In this document: one piece after another, positions 1 through 7,673 of the stretch
How the letters are laid out: each line of letters opens with the position of its first letter
Position numbering within the stretch: the first letter of the stretch is position 1
Assembly: GCA_027013265.1 (NCBI GenBank)
Contig: JALUXQ010000035.1
Span: 1-20,248, forward strand
Length of the DNA stretch: 20,248 bases
From: Campylobacteraceae bacterium
GTDB taxonomy: Bacteria; Campylobacterota; Campylobacteria; Campylobacterales; Sulfurospirillaceae
Direction of reading: 5' to 3'
Made by a program: the position numbers and the translations under genes
The notes under the pieces: model-generated
The model's database searches: none
What the model saw: the letters and a program-made list of their open reading frames with translations, nothing else
What the model was told of the DNA's origin: nothing

Positions 1-594
1 GCCTTGCATATCGTCTTTTTTATGACAATCAACACAACTCAGACCTTTTTTAAAGTGGATATCTGTGCTTAGATGGTGAAAATCGATGCCATATTTTCGC
101 GGCGGATACCTTCCATCTTTTGTCAGCGGGGCTCTATAGCTTTTGTCATAATCTTTTGGAAAAAGACCTAGATAATCGCCCCCGACAAACTCTTTGTTAT
201 GACAACTTAAGCATTTGCTCATAGGAATCTTGCCTCTTTGACATTTTCCTGTTTTTTGATGAGGAGTATGACAAGCTAGACAATTTCTACCTCTGTTCAT
301 TCCTCGCTCACCACTAGATTTGTTTCCTAAGTGGCATTTTAAACACTTTCTTCTTAAAAAATCATCTACTAAATCACTAGGTTTTTTTATCTCTAATTTT
401 GGTAAAGGAAGTGATTGTAATGTCACATTTGAATCTTTGATACCCCAAGCATTTCTGGTGATATTTATAGCTTTTTTTAAAGTATAATGGATACTATTTT
501 GACATCTTTTGGCAGATTTTGGATGACAGGTGGTGCAGCTTTGTGCCGACAAGGAGCTAAAAAGTATAAAGAGTAAAGTTATTGTTTTAAGCAT
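1..594 (-). CDS. multiheme cytochrome c, at least 5 hemes (3' end outside window)
   Basis: Reading leftwards from an ATG at 594, the frame is open for 198 codons to the window edge, so the C-terminus is missing. It begins with a Sec-type signal peptide (MLKTITLLFILFSSLSAQS). Five CxxCH heme c motifs follow: CTTCH directly after the signal, then CLKCH, CLACH, CLSCH and CVDCH near the edge. The protein should therefore be a periplasmic electron carrier. Its start overlaps the end of the 12-heme cytochrome gene by 16 bases, which implies translational coupling and one operon. The stretch from CLSCH to CVDCH resembles the CLKCH-to-CIDCH stretch of that upstream neighbour (shared CLxCHN, DG+, HH and LSC/MSC-DCH positions), so the two proteins share a module. 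Total heme number, the exact family and the electron partner cannot be told from the part present. Confidence 0.85.
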   Translation of the reverse strand, partial: MLKTITLLFILFSSLSAQSCTTCHPKSAKRCQNSIHYTLKKAINITRNAWGIKDSNVTLQSLPLPKLEIKKPSDLVDDFLRRKCLKCHLGNKSSGERGMNRGRNCLACHTPHQKTGKCQRGKIPMSKCLSCHNKEFVGGDYLGLFPKDYDKSYRAPLTKDGRYPPRKYGIDFHHLSTDIHFKKGLSCVDCHKKDDMQG

Positions 595-2378
595 GATGTT
601 TTCCCACTATAAAAAAGTTTTTTGGATTGATTAAAGTCTTTATATATCTTGTCGTTGTAGCTATTGTGACAGATGATACATTTATAAGCCCCAACTATTT
701 TATCTAGTTCAGCCCTATTGAAGCTTCTTGCCTCTTTTCTTGATGTGCTTTGAAATTGTTTGCCCTTTACTGAAACGAAAGCATCTATCGGATAAGAAAA
801 AGGCATCCCACTTTGGATTGAATTATAGATAGGAGTAAATGTTATGTTGCCTTCTTTTATATCTAAATTTCCCCTGCCAAGTCCTAAGCTTGCAGGATTA
901 AAATGACAATCAACACAAGTCCTTGATTTTTTTTGAGTGGTATGTGGATCCCAACCTGCCATCGCCAATGAGTGAAATTTATAGAGGTCAGGTCTTGACT
1001 TTTTACCTTTTTTGGTAAAAAGTAAAGACCTGACCCCAAATAATGTTCCTATCACTTGACATCCTGGAGCAAAAGGCATAATTTTTTTATTGTAACCAAT
1101 TCCTAAACTTGGACTCTCAAATCTTAAAAAACTTCTTAATTCTTGCCATTGTCCTTTTGTCCTTTTATGTTTTATCCAATCATACTGTTTGCCATTTTCA
1201 AAATACACTTCATGACAACCGTAACAGCTAGGCATCCAAGAAGAGTGACAAGCAGAACAATCTAGTCTTTTATGTATTGCAAGAGTATGATAGGGTTTAT
1301 CACTCATCTTTTCTAGGTTAAATCTTTTTCCATCAGCTTTTCTATAAAAAACAGTTTGGTTTTTATCTTTTTGAACATTATATAGCGGAGATTTGAACTT
1401 TTTGGTATAGGCTATGGGTGATTTAATCTCTATTTTTTCGTTAGTATCGGCTAGAGTCTCCGCTAGTGTATTTGCTTTTTTAAATTTTGGTTTATGGCAA
1501 TCTTTGCACTTGATATCTTCTGCTTCTTCCATGTGGTGATGTTTTTTACCATCTCCCATCACTCCCTTTTGTGTATGGCAGTCGATACAGCTCATGTTGG
1601 CCAATTTGTGGTGTATGTCATCTGGTAGTTTATAATAAAATCTTTTGCCATCACTCATCTTGTGTGAAAAATCACCGTGCTTATAAGGAGTTCCATATCC
1701 TGCACTTTCAAAAACCCCTTCATAAGATAAGCCGATTCTATTGGAGCGATTGTGGCATTTCAGACAGTTTTTGGTGGGAATTCTTGAAGTAAAAACTGCG
1801 TGGTGGTTTTTGTTGGTTTTTGAAACTCTATGACAATCGCTACATCCTCCACCTCTTGCTATCTTTTTGTTTTTGAAGATTTTTTCACTTTGATTTATAT
1901 GGCAAGCTGCACAAAGTTTTCTAAAATGATCAGTGGCTAAAGAACTTTTGACCTCTTTTTTTAACTCATCTATGCCTATGGTAGAGTTTAAATCACTATT
2001 TTCGCCCCATTGGTATTTAAGTACATTTAAGATACCACTTTGTGATTGCATCATAGATTTGCTAACTCTTTTTACTATATCTTTGTGGCATTTGACACAA
2101 AAGATGCTCGCATGTTCCAAGCTCGCTGGATTCAAAACTATACCTCCATGAGCAGCTTTCTTATTCGTTGCCCATCTATTTCCACCGTGACATACAGCAC
2201 ATCCAAATATCTCTTTTGGGTGAGCATGATCTATGTCACTCATGCTACTATGGCAACTTATACACTGGTCTGGTTTTGCTATCTTGATAGTAGTTTTTGG
2301 GGCATTTGAGAAGATTGAAAAGAGTAAAAGAGCAACTGAAACAGTGGCTGAGATAAAAATCAGATTTTTTAGTTTCAT
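579..2378 (-). CDS. 12-heme cytochrome c, membrane-anchored or exported
   Basis: A 599-residue protein with an N-terminal hydrophobic segment (about residues 4-24, a signal anchor or signal peptide). It has twelve CxxCH motifs, whose first Cys lies near residues 39, 60, 94, 156, 179, 205, 264, 291, 374, 385, 488 and 567. Many spare histidines could serve as distal ligands. I chose the ATG at 2378 rather than the in-frame ATG at 2417, because it forms an ATGA overlap with the cytochrome b stop and places the hydrophobic segment at the N-terminus. It is encoded just after Rieske and cytochrome b genes, so it probably accepts electrons from that quinol-oxidising unit in the periplasm. Residues of about 448-464 are encoded by a 50-nt hairpin that looks inserted (separate entry). 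Family beyond 'multiheme cytochrome c' is not recognised with certainty. Confidence 0.88.
   Translation of the reverse strand: MKLKNLIFISATVSVALLLFSIFSNAPKTTIKIAKPDQCISCHSSMSDIDHAHPKEIFGCAVCHGGNRWATNKKAAHGGIVLNPASLEHASIFCVKCHKDIVKRVSKSMMQSQSGILNVLKYQWGENSDLNSTIGIDELKKEVKSSLATDHFRKLCAACHINQSEKIFKNKKIARGGGCSDCHRVSKTNKNHHAVFTSRIPTKNCLKCHNRSNRIGLSYEGVFESAGYGTPYKHGDFSHKMSDGKRFYYKLPDDIHHKLANMSCIDCHTQKGVMGDGKKHHHMEEAEDIKCKDCHKPKFKKANTLAETLADTNEKIEIKSPIAYTKKFKSPLYNVQKDKNQTVFYRKADGKRFNLEKMSDKPYHTLAIHKRLDCSACHSSWMPSCYGCHEVYFENGKQYDWIKHKRTKGQWQELRSFLRFESPSLGIGYNKKIMPFAPGCQVIGTLFGVRSLLFTKKGKKSRPDLYKFHSLAMAGWDPHTTQKKSRTCVDCHFNPASLGLGRGNLDIKEGNITFTPIYNSIQSGMPFSYPIDAFVSVKGKQFQSTSRKEARSFNRAELDKIVGAYKCIICHNSYNDKIYKDFNQSKKLFYSGKTSCLKQ
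986..1035. repeat. REP-like long hairpin inside the cytochrome gene
   Basis: Two 22-nt arms (986-1007 and 1014-1035) are inverted copies matching at 21 of 22 positions, the mismatch being at the 11th base from the loop. They surround a loop of six T. The outer part of each arm reads GGTCAGGTCTT or its complement, and on the right side two more C follow, giving GGGGTCAGGTCTTT on the minus strand. The sequence lies within the 12-heme cytochrome frame and encodes a basic, hydrophilic 17-residue stretch (residues 448-464) between conserved-looking segments and away from any heme motif. Such a long, nearly perfect hairpin is not expected from coding constraint. The arm sequence resembles REP-type palindromes linked to IS200-like transposases; that link is from memory and not verified. 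Confidence 0.7.
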
Positions 2379-3187
2379 TTTAATAAAATCGATATAAGGA
2401 TATAGACAATCAGCCAAAGAGCCAAGAGTACTTTGATGATATTTTTATGTTTTGTGTAAAAATATAGAATTAGAAAAAGAAAAGGGGTTGCTAGAAAAAG
2501 ATTTACACTTAGAGGTGACCAAGACTTTGCAAGCAAATTTTCTGCACCTAGAAAAAACCATGGACTTGAAAGATGTTTGACATCAACTCCTAAAACTATA
2601 TCTTTTGGCATAGAAAATATTAAAAGCGTTAAAATAGTAACCCCAAGAGCAGTACTGATAAACTCTATCCTTGTTTGTAAAGTATTTGTATGTTTATAAA
2701 TCGCATATAGTAAAATAATCGGTAAAAAGAGTATATGCCAGATAAAAAATTTATAATAAAATATACTCGAGTCTTTTAGGAGAGCTAAAAAATTGCTAAG
2801 GATTGGCGTCTCTTTTAGCAGATTAAAAGTAACCTCTGCTGCTGCTTTTCCACTTGCATCTGCCTTTAGAACAAATCCGCTGAACATTAAAATGATAACT
2901 AAAACAAGAGCTAAAATCGAATAGTTCCAAGAGGAACTAGAGATTTTTACTCTCTGTTTTGATAGCTCATATACCACATGCAGTAGAAGAAAAAGAGTAA
3001 AGGCTTCAGAGCTAAAGTAGTGTAGTTTTCTAAAAAAAAGACCATAAGGTATAAGGAAATTTATCTTTTGTACACTTTGGAATGCAAGTGAGGGGTGATA
3101 GGCAAATGCAACAATGAATCCACTAAGCAGGCTTATAAAAAACAAGCCCATCGTAAGATATGATACAAGCCTCGATGTGTTTAACAT
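2375..3187 (-). CDS. short cytochrome b of a bc/b6-type complex
   Basis: A 270-residue membrane protein that binds two hemes b and should oxidise quinol together with the Rieske protein encoded just before it (gap of 3 bases). Heme ligands are visible as H56 and H70 in the RKLHYFSSEAF...LLLH helix (spacing 14) and H151 and H166 in the WHILFLP...YKH helix (spacing 15, as in cytochrome b6; mitochondrial-type proteins have 14). About seven hydrophobic helices are seen. This is shorter than usual full-length cytochrome b (near 400 residues) and closer to b6 plus a reduced subunit IV. The quinol-site PEWY motif is not intact: the corresponding place appears to be SPWF at about residues 208-211, lacking the glutamate. 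Its stop overlaps the next ATG (ATGA), so it is coupled to the 12-heme cytochrome. No cytochrome c1 gene is nearby; the multiheme proteins probably take that role (inference). Confidence 0.83.
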   Translation of the reverse strand: MLNTSRLVSYLTMGLFFISLLSGFIVAFAYHPSLAFQSVQKINFLIPYGLFFRKLHYFSSEAFTLFLLLHVVYELSKQRVKISSSSWNYSILALVLVIILMFSGFVLKADASGKAAAEVTFNLLKETPILSNFLALLKDSSIFYYKFFIWHILFLPIILLYAIYKHTNTLQTRIEFISTALGVTILTLLIFSMPKDIVLGVDVKHLSSPWFFLGAENLLAKSWSPLSVNLFLATPFLFLILYFYTKHKNIIKVLLALWLIVYILISILLK

Positions 3188-3190
3188 ATA

Positions 3191-3577
3191 CTAACCTATA
3201 AAAAGTTTTTTATTTTTTATCTTGAAGGTTATTTTATCTAAATCTCGCTGTGCGGGTCCTTTTATCCTGAAACCATCGATTGTGAATTGACTATGGTGAC
3301 AGGGGCAGATAAATCTGTTTTTATCTTTGTAAAAATTCAGGATGCAACCCATGTGTGTACAGTGAGCATCAAAAACCTCTATTTTATCTTCATGTTTATA
3401 AATGAAAACATCATGTTTTTTTATTTTTGTGATTCCATTTTTTATATTTTTGAGTGAAAGTTGAAACTCTTTGGCCCCATTTTCTTTAAAAAAGATAAAA
3501 TTATATACTGGGTAACACAGTGTTGCAAATATCCCATATTTAATAAAACTTCTTCTTTTTGTATTGTTATTTTGCAT
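3191..3577 (-). CDS. Rieske [2Fe-2S] protein
   Basis: A 128-residue protein with both Rieske boxes: CTHMGC (C73, H75, C78) and CPCHHS (C91, C93, H94). By family knowledge C73, H75, C91 and H94 hold the [2Fe-2S] cluster and C78-C93 form the disulfide. The N-terminus carries KRRSFIKYG followed by a hydrophobic stretch to about residue 30, which fits a Tat signal anchor, so the cluster domain faces the periplasm. It is first gene of the minus-strand operon, 3 bases before the cytochrome b gene. Together they form the quinol-oxidising core of a bc-type complex. The cluster-binding domain is compact, shorter than in typical petA products (about 170-200 residues). No strong ribosome binding site precedes the ATG; only an AGGGG lies about 16 bases upstream. 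The start is nevertheless the only reasonable one. Confidence 0.9.
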   Translation of the reverse strand: MQNNNTKRRSFIKYGIFATLCYPVYNFIFFKENGAKEFQLSLKNIKNGITKIKKHDVFIYKHEDKIEVFDAHCTHMGCILNFYKDKNRFICPCHHSQFTIDGFRIKGPAQRDLDKITFKIKNKKLFIG

Positions 3578-3659
3578 TTATAAAAGATTAGCCCCTACAA
3601 GTAAGTTGTTGGAAGGTATTTTACTTAAATTTTCTTAACTAAACTTTTTTGATCGAATA

Positions 3660-3687
3660 AGTATAGTATATTAAAATTAATTGTTAA
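3660..3687 (-). promoter_or_regulatory. possible promoter of the Rieske/cytochrome b operon
   Basis: On the minus strand TTAACA (3687-3682) is followed, 16 bases on, by TATACT (3665-3660); a second TATACT overlaps at 3670-3665. This would start transcription near 3653, giving a leader of about 75 bases before the Rieske ATG. The region is very AT-rich, so chance matches are likely. Confidence 0.35.
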
Positions 3688-3733
3688 CTTTGTATTAAGT
3701 GCTGTAAGAATATAATTTTATCTTTCAAGTGGT

Positions 3734-3761
3734 TATAATCACATTTGCTTTTATATAGGAG
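3734..3761 (+). promoter_or_regulatory. -10 box and ribosome binding site before the psr-like operon
   Basis: A perfect TATAAT at 3734-3739 lies 27 bases before the chaperone start, and AGGAG at 3757-3761 sits 5 bases before the first ATG (3767) and 8 before the second (3770). No clear -35 hexamer is seen; the upstream stretch is AT-rich with T runs. The 189-base gap to the divergent Rieske gene also holds GTTAAC (3683-3688) flanked by TTAAT and ATTAA, a loose inverted repeat that could be a regulator site. Confidence 0.5.
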
Positions 3762-3766
3762 TGTAA

Positions 3767-4279
3767 ATGATGGGCAATCTTCGTGCACTTGTTTTGTGTG
3801 CAGATATCTTGGAGTCTCCAGATAATCAAATCGAAATACTTAAAGAGTTTCAAAAACTTACAAAAGAAGAGTTGTGTTATGATCCAGATGAGATACAATC
3901 AGAGTTTGTCAGAATATTTTTAATAAACTCAACAAAATTAAAATGTGCACCTTTTGCATCTTGGTGGATTGATGGAAGAATGTGTGGAAATTCACTCTAT
4001 AAAATAAATCATTTCTATGAAAAATGTGGTTATAAATTTGATGTTGATAATATGAAAAAACCAGCAGATCATATCTCCTTTATGATTAGGTTTATAGCTA
4101 TCTTGGCCGAAGAGAAGAGATTTGATGAGATAAAAGAGTTTTCCTTGTTTTTAACATGGTTTGAAGATCTTGCTAATTCTTTAAAGATAGCTACAAAGGT
4201 TCAAAATTTTCAACTTGCAGTTAGATTTTCTTTAGCAATAATTAACTCTTTAAAGGAAGAAAAATGCAAAATGCTGTAG
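3767..4279 (+). CDS. TorD/DmsD-type molybdoenzyme chaperone
   Basis: A 170-residue, mostly helical soluble protein without a signal peptide. The features that mark the TorD family are visible: an early YDPDEIQSEFVRIF segment (acidic-aromatic, about residues 38-51), CAPFASWWIDGRM (60-72, the variant of the P-x-x-S-x-Y-x-D-G region), and PADH (99-102), the counterpart of the conserved (P)-x-D-H motif. Such chaperones bind the Tat signal and apo-form of a periplasmic molybdoenzyme until its cofactor is inserted. It leads the operon that encodes the Tat-exported catalytic subunit two genes on, which is the obvious client. Its end overlaps the next gene by 16 bases. Either of two adjacent ATGs (3767 or 3770) may be the start. 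Confidence 0.8.
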   Translation: MMGNLRALVLCADILESPDNQIEILKEFQKLTKEELCYDPDEIQSEFVRIFLINSTKLKCAPFASWWIDGRMCGNSLYKINHFYEKCGYKFDVDNMKKPADHISFMIRFIAILAEEKRFDEIKEFSLFLTWFEDLANSLKIATKVQNFQLAVRFSLAIINSLKEEKCKML

Positions 4280-5412
4280 GGTTTGTGCGGCCAAAACATA
4301 ACAATATATGGTTGATATTATCGTGTTTTATCGTTCTTGTTGGACTGTATGGAGTGGTTCAAGTATTTTTACATGGTCAAGAGGAGTCTTATGGTATAAC
4401 AAGAGAGGTGCCGTGGGGATTGCTTATTATCGGCTATTCTTTTTTTGTTGGAATTACTCTTGGTACGGCTGTAGTAGGGGCATTGGCACATGTTTTTAAA
4501 ATAGATTCTTTTAATATTATGAGTAAAAAACTTGCATTGGTCTCTGTATCATCACTTATAGCAGGATTTTTTATTATTTATTGGGATTTGGCAGGTCCTT
4601 ATGATTTGCAAGTGTTAAGATTAGTTGTTTACTTTGCTGAATTTAAAATTACTTCCCCTATTTGGTGGTTAGTTGTTTTATATGCATCTGAGCTACCTCT
4701 GTTAGCATTTGAAGTATATTTTCTTCTTAGCCAAAAAGAAAATTCAGCTTTTTATGCCTCTTTGATAGGGACATCACTCAGTATAGTTGCTTATGGGACA
4801 ATGGCTCTTGTGTTTGATGCAAACAGTTCAAGACCTTTATGGCATACAAGCTCATTTGCGCTGTTTTTTATAATTTCAGCAATTGCAGGTGGTTTTGGGG
4901 TTGTTCTTGTAATGATTTTTTTAAACAATGTCACGCAAAAATACAAAAAATCAATAATTGTGCTGAGCAAAACATTGTTCTTTTTATTGACATTTATGTT
5001 GGTTATTGATTTTTGGAATGTTGTTATAAACTCTTATAGTTCGGATGTTTTGTTAGGTGCAACTATGAGACTTTTTATAGGTAAAGGAGTATTGGCATAT
5101 AATTTTTATTTTTATGAGATTATATTGGGGATAATTCTGCCTATGTTTTTGCTTTTAGTTGGTAGATTCAAAAGTTCTGTATTGGCTTTTATATCGGGAA
5201 TCTTGACTATAGTTGGTCTCTTTTTTTCAAGATACGACGCGGTTATCGGGGGACAATTGTTGTCGAGGCCTAGTGAGAGTATGAAGTTTGTACTTCACAA
5301 TTATAGTGTTAGCGCCTCAGAAATATCCATTTTTGTGGGCAGTATTGGTGTTTTATTTTTTGTCTATTTTTTAGGGGCTAAGTTTTTTAATTTAGAGGAG
5401 TCAACATTGTGA
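4264..5412 (+). CDS. psrC: NrfD/PsrC-type membrane quinone-binding subunit
   Basis: A 382-residue integral membrane protein with about ten hydrophobic helices. NrfD-family hallmarks are REVPWGLLI (residues 47-55), SRPLWH (189-194) and RYDAVIGGQ (323-331). In this family the subunit anchors the periplasmic catalytic and iron-sulfur subunits and exchanges electrons with the quinone pool. The length (about 10 helices) is nearer to HybB/TtrC-like members than to the 8-helix PsrC of Thermus. The gene follows the chaperone with a 16-base overlap, has GGAAG before its ATG, and shares GTGA with the catalytic-subunit start. The symbol is assigned from family and context; the substrate of the complex is not proven. 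Confidence 0.82.
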   Translation: MQNAVGFVRPKHNNIWLILSCFIVLVGLYGVVQVFLHGQEESYGITREVPWGLLIIGYSFFVGITLGTAVVGALAHVFKIDSFNIMSKKLALVSVSSLIAGFFIIYWDLAGPYDLQVLRLVVYFAEFKITSPIWWLVVLYASELPLLAFEVYFLLSQKENSAFYASLIGTSLSIVAYGTMALVFDANSSRPLWHTSSFALFFIISAIAGGFGVVLVMIFLNNVTQKYKKSIIVLSKTLFFLLTFMLVIDFWNVVINSYSSDVLLGATMRLFIGKGVLAYNFYFYEIILGIILPMFLLLVGRFKSSVLAFISGILTIVGLFFSRYDAVIGGQLLSRPSESMKFVLHNYSVSASEISIFVGSIGVLFFVYFLGAKFFNLEESTL

Positions 5413-7673
5413 GCAGACATAATATAACAAGAAGAGGATTTTTAAAATTAGCTGGGGCTACAAGTATTGCAGGGGTTACAGGGGTTACAGGTTTTCCATC
5501 CCCTCTTCACGCTTCTATGAGTGAATCTGAAAAAAGTTCTATGTTTTTAAAATATGATAGAGGTGTGTTGAGCCCTAGTTTTTGCGAGATGTGCTTTTGG
5601 AATTGTGGAGTGGATGTTTACACAAGAGAAGGAAAAATTCATAAGCTTGAGGGAAATAAGTTTAATCCGAATAATAATGGTCATCTTTGCGCCAAAGGTA
5701 ATTCAGGAATAGAATCTACATATGATGCTGATCGTGTGCAATTTCCACTTATTAGAACTGGTAAGCGAGGAGAGGGTAAATTTAAAAAAGTAAGCTGGGA
5801 TGAGGCATATCAATATATTTTTGATAAATTAGAGCCCCTCATAAAAGAGTATGGTGCTCAAACACTTGCTACCTTTATGCATGGAACAGGTGAGCCTCAT
5901 GTCCATACACTTACAAAAGCACTTGGAAGTCCTAATATAGTAGTTCCTGCGTATTCTCAATGTTTAGGAAGTCGTGATATGGCATGGATGTTCACATTTG
6001 GAACTACTCCAAGTGGCCACGAGCCATTTGATATGGCAAACTCCAAACACATAATACTCTTCGGAAGAAATATGGCTGGGGCTGTTCAGGTAAGAGAAGC
6101 AGAAGATTTTGCACAAGGTATAGCCAATGGAGCAAAACTCACATATATAGACCCTAGACTTAGCGAGTCAGGTGTAAATGCCACAGATTGGTTACAAATA
6201 AACCCTGGAACCGACTTGGCACTGGCACTTGCTTTTATACATGTTATATTAAGAGACGGATTGGAGAATATTGAGTTTGTGAGTAAATACTGTTATGGGT
6301 ATGACAAATTAGTAGAGCATATCAAACAATATACTCCTGAGTGGGCAAGTAAAAAATGTGGCATAGATGCAAAGACAATAGAACGAATTGCTTGGAGTTT
6401 TGCAAAAGATGCACCTCATGTTGTTGCTATACCAGCAAGAAGAATGACAAGATATGGAAATGATGTTCAAACAGTCAGAGCGATAGCTATCATAAATGCG
6501 CTTATGGGGAATTGGGGAGTGCCAGGTGGAATTTGGGTAAGGTCAAAAGTACCAGTAAAATTGCCAGAATATGAAGAGCCAAAACAGCCCTCTGCAAGGA
6601 GAGCTGATGGGGTAGGGGACGGAGAAGCATACCCATTTGCACCCCCAAATCTCGGTAGAACAAATGGCATGTATGAAGCTACATTAAAACAAAAGCCATA
6701 CCCTATAAAAGCTTGGCTGGTTTATGATACAAATCCTATATATCACTCATCTTCAGGAGTAAACAATATACTTAAAGCTATTAAAAATTTAGATATTATT
6801 ATTGCAATAGATACACAATTTAGCGATACTGTTATGTATGCAGATGTTGTTCTTCCTGAGTCAACATATCTTGAGAGATATGATAATCCACATATTCAAA
6901 GCGATAAGATTCCATTTATCGCTTTAAGAGAACCTGCAATTAAGCCTATATATGATACTAAAGGGTGTTATGATATTTGTAAAGGCATAGCTCAAAAATT
7001 TAATATACAACGATGGTTTGAACACCCACCTAAAGATAAGATAAACGATTTATATGGTAGTCTTGAAGCAGATAAAGCAAAAGAGTTGAGGCAAAATGGA
7101 GTTGTACGGTTTGAAGATGTTGACCCTTATCCCATAGCTAGTGGAGCAGAGCCGAAATTTAATACCAGCAGTAAAAAAATCCAACTCTATGTTAGTGATC
7201 TGGAAGATATGTATCAAAAAAATGGTGATGATTTTTCGCCAATGCCTATCTATAAAGATCCGCCTTTGCCAAAAGATGGAGAGTTTAGATTGTTGATTGG
7301 AAAAACTCCTCGCCATACACAGGCAAGAACTCAAAATAACTGGATTTTACTAGAGCTTCAAGATGATTCACCTGTTTGGATGCACCCTGATGATGCTAAA
7401 AGATTGGGTTTTGTGGATAATCAGATGGTTTATATTATAAATTCAGTAACAAAAGTTAAATCCAAGTATCCTGAAAAATTAAAGGTTACAAATAGAATTA
7501 AATCAGGCAATATATTTATTCATCATGGCTTTGGACATAGAACCAAAGCTTGGACAAGGGGTTATGAAAAGGGTACAGGAGATAATTTTTTTGTTAGTGA
7601 AGGAGTTGATCCAATAAGTGGTGCAGCAGCATTTAATAATGGATTTGTAAAAATTGTAAAGGCATTAAAATGA
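5409..7673 (+). CDS. psrA: molybdopterin catalytic subunit, polysulfide/thiosulfate reductase type
   Basis: A 754-residue enzyme of the DMSO reductase superfamily, close in length to PsrA and PhsA (about 760). It begins with a Tat signal (TRRGFLKLAG, residues 7-16), so the enzyme works in the periplasm. C59, C62, C66 and C94 form the FS0 [4Fe-4S] site. C185 in YSQCLGSRD is the likely molybdenum ligand, as in PsrA/PhsA. The MopB-type dinucleotide-binding C-terminal domain starts near residue 625 (LLIGKTPRHTQARTQNN). The start is GTG at 5409, preceded by AGAGGAG, and overlaps the previous stop as GTGA. It should reduce polysulfide or thiosulfate with quinol electrons or run the reverse reaction; sequence alone does not separate PsrA, PhsA and related sulfur reductases. 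Length argues against tetrathionate (TtrA, about 1000) and arsenate (ArrA, about 850) enzymes. Confidence 0.83.
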   Translation: MSRHNITRRGFLKLAGATSIAGVTGVTGFPSPLHASMSESEKSSMFLKYDRGVLSPSFCEMCFWNCGVDVYTREGKIHKLEGNKFNPNNNGHLCAKGNSGIESTYDADRVQFPLIRTGKRGEGKFKKVSWDEAYQYIFDKLEPLIKEYGAQTLATFMHGTGEPHVHTLTKALGSPNIVVPAYSQCLGSRDMAWMFTFGTTPSGHEPFDMANSKHIILFGRNMAGAVQVREAEDFAQGIANGAKLTYIDPRLSESGVNATDWLQINPGTDLALALAFIHVILRDGLENIEFVSKYCYGYDKLVEHIKQYTPEWASKKCGIDAKTIERIAWSFAKDAPHVVAIPARRMTRYGNDVQTVRAIAIINALMGNWGVPGGIWVRSKVPVKLPEYEEPKQPSARRADGVGDGEAYPFAPPNLGRTNGMYEATLKQKPYPIKAWLVYDTNPIYHSSSGVNNILKAIKNLDIIIAIDTQFSDTVMYADVVLPESTYLERYDNPHIQSDKIPFIALREPAIKPIYDTKGCYDICKGIAQKFNIQRWFEHPPKDKINDLYGSLEADKAKELRQNGVVRFEDVDPYPIASGAEPKFNTSSKKIQLYVSDLEDMYQKNGDDFSPMPIYKDPPLPKDGEFRLLIGKTPRHTQARTQNNWILLELQDDSPVWMHPDDAKRLGFVDNQMVYIINSVTKVKSKYPEKLKVTNRIKSGNIFIHHGFGHRTKAWTRGYEKGTGDNFFVSEGVDPISGAAAFNNGFVKIVKALK

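Noticed and set aside
2339..2417. Upstream in-frame ATG at 2417 for the 12-heme cytochrome
   Set aside because: It would add 13 residues before the hydrophobic segment and overlap cytochrome b by 43 bases; the ATG at 2378 gives a normal ATGA overlap.
3650..3663. TTGATCGAATAAGT as an FNR box before the psr-like operon
   Set aside because: Only the left half matches; the right half lacks the ATCAA pattern.
5409..7673. Tetrathionate or arsenate reductase as identity of the molybdoenzyme
   Set aside because: At 754 residues it is clearly shorter than TtrA or ArrA, and the neighbours (rhodanese, YedE) favour polysulfide or thiosulfate.
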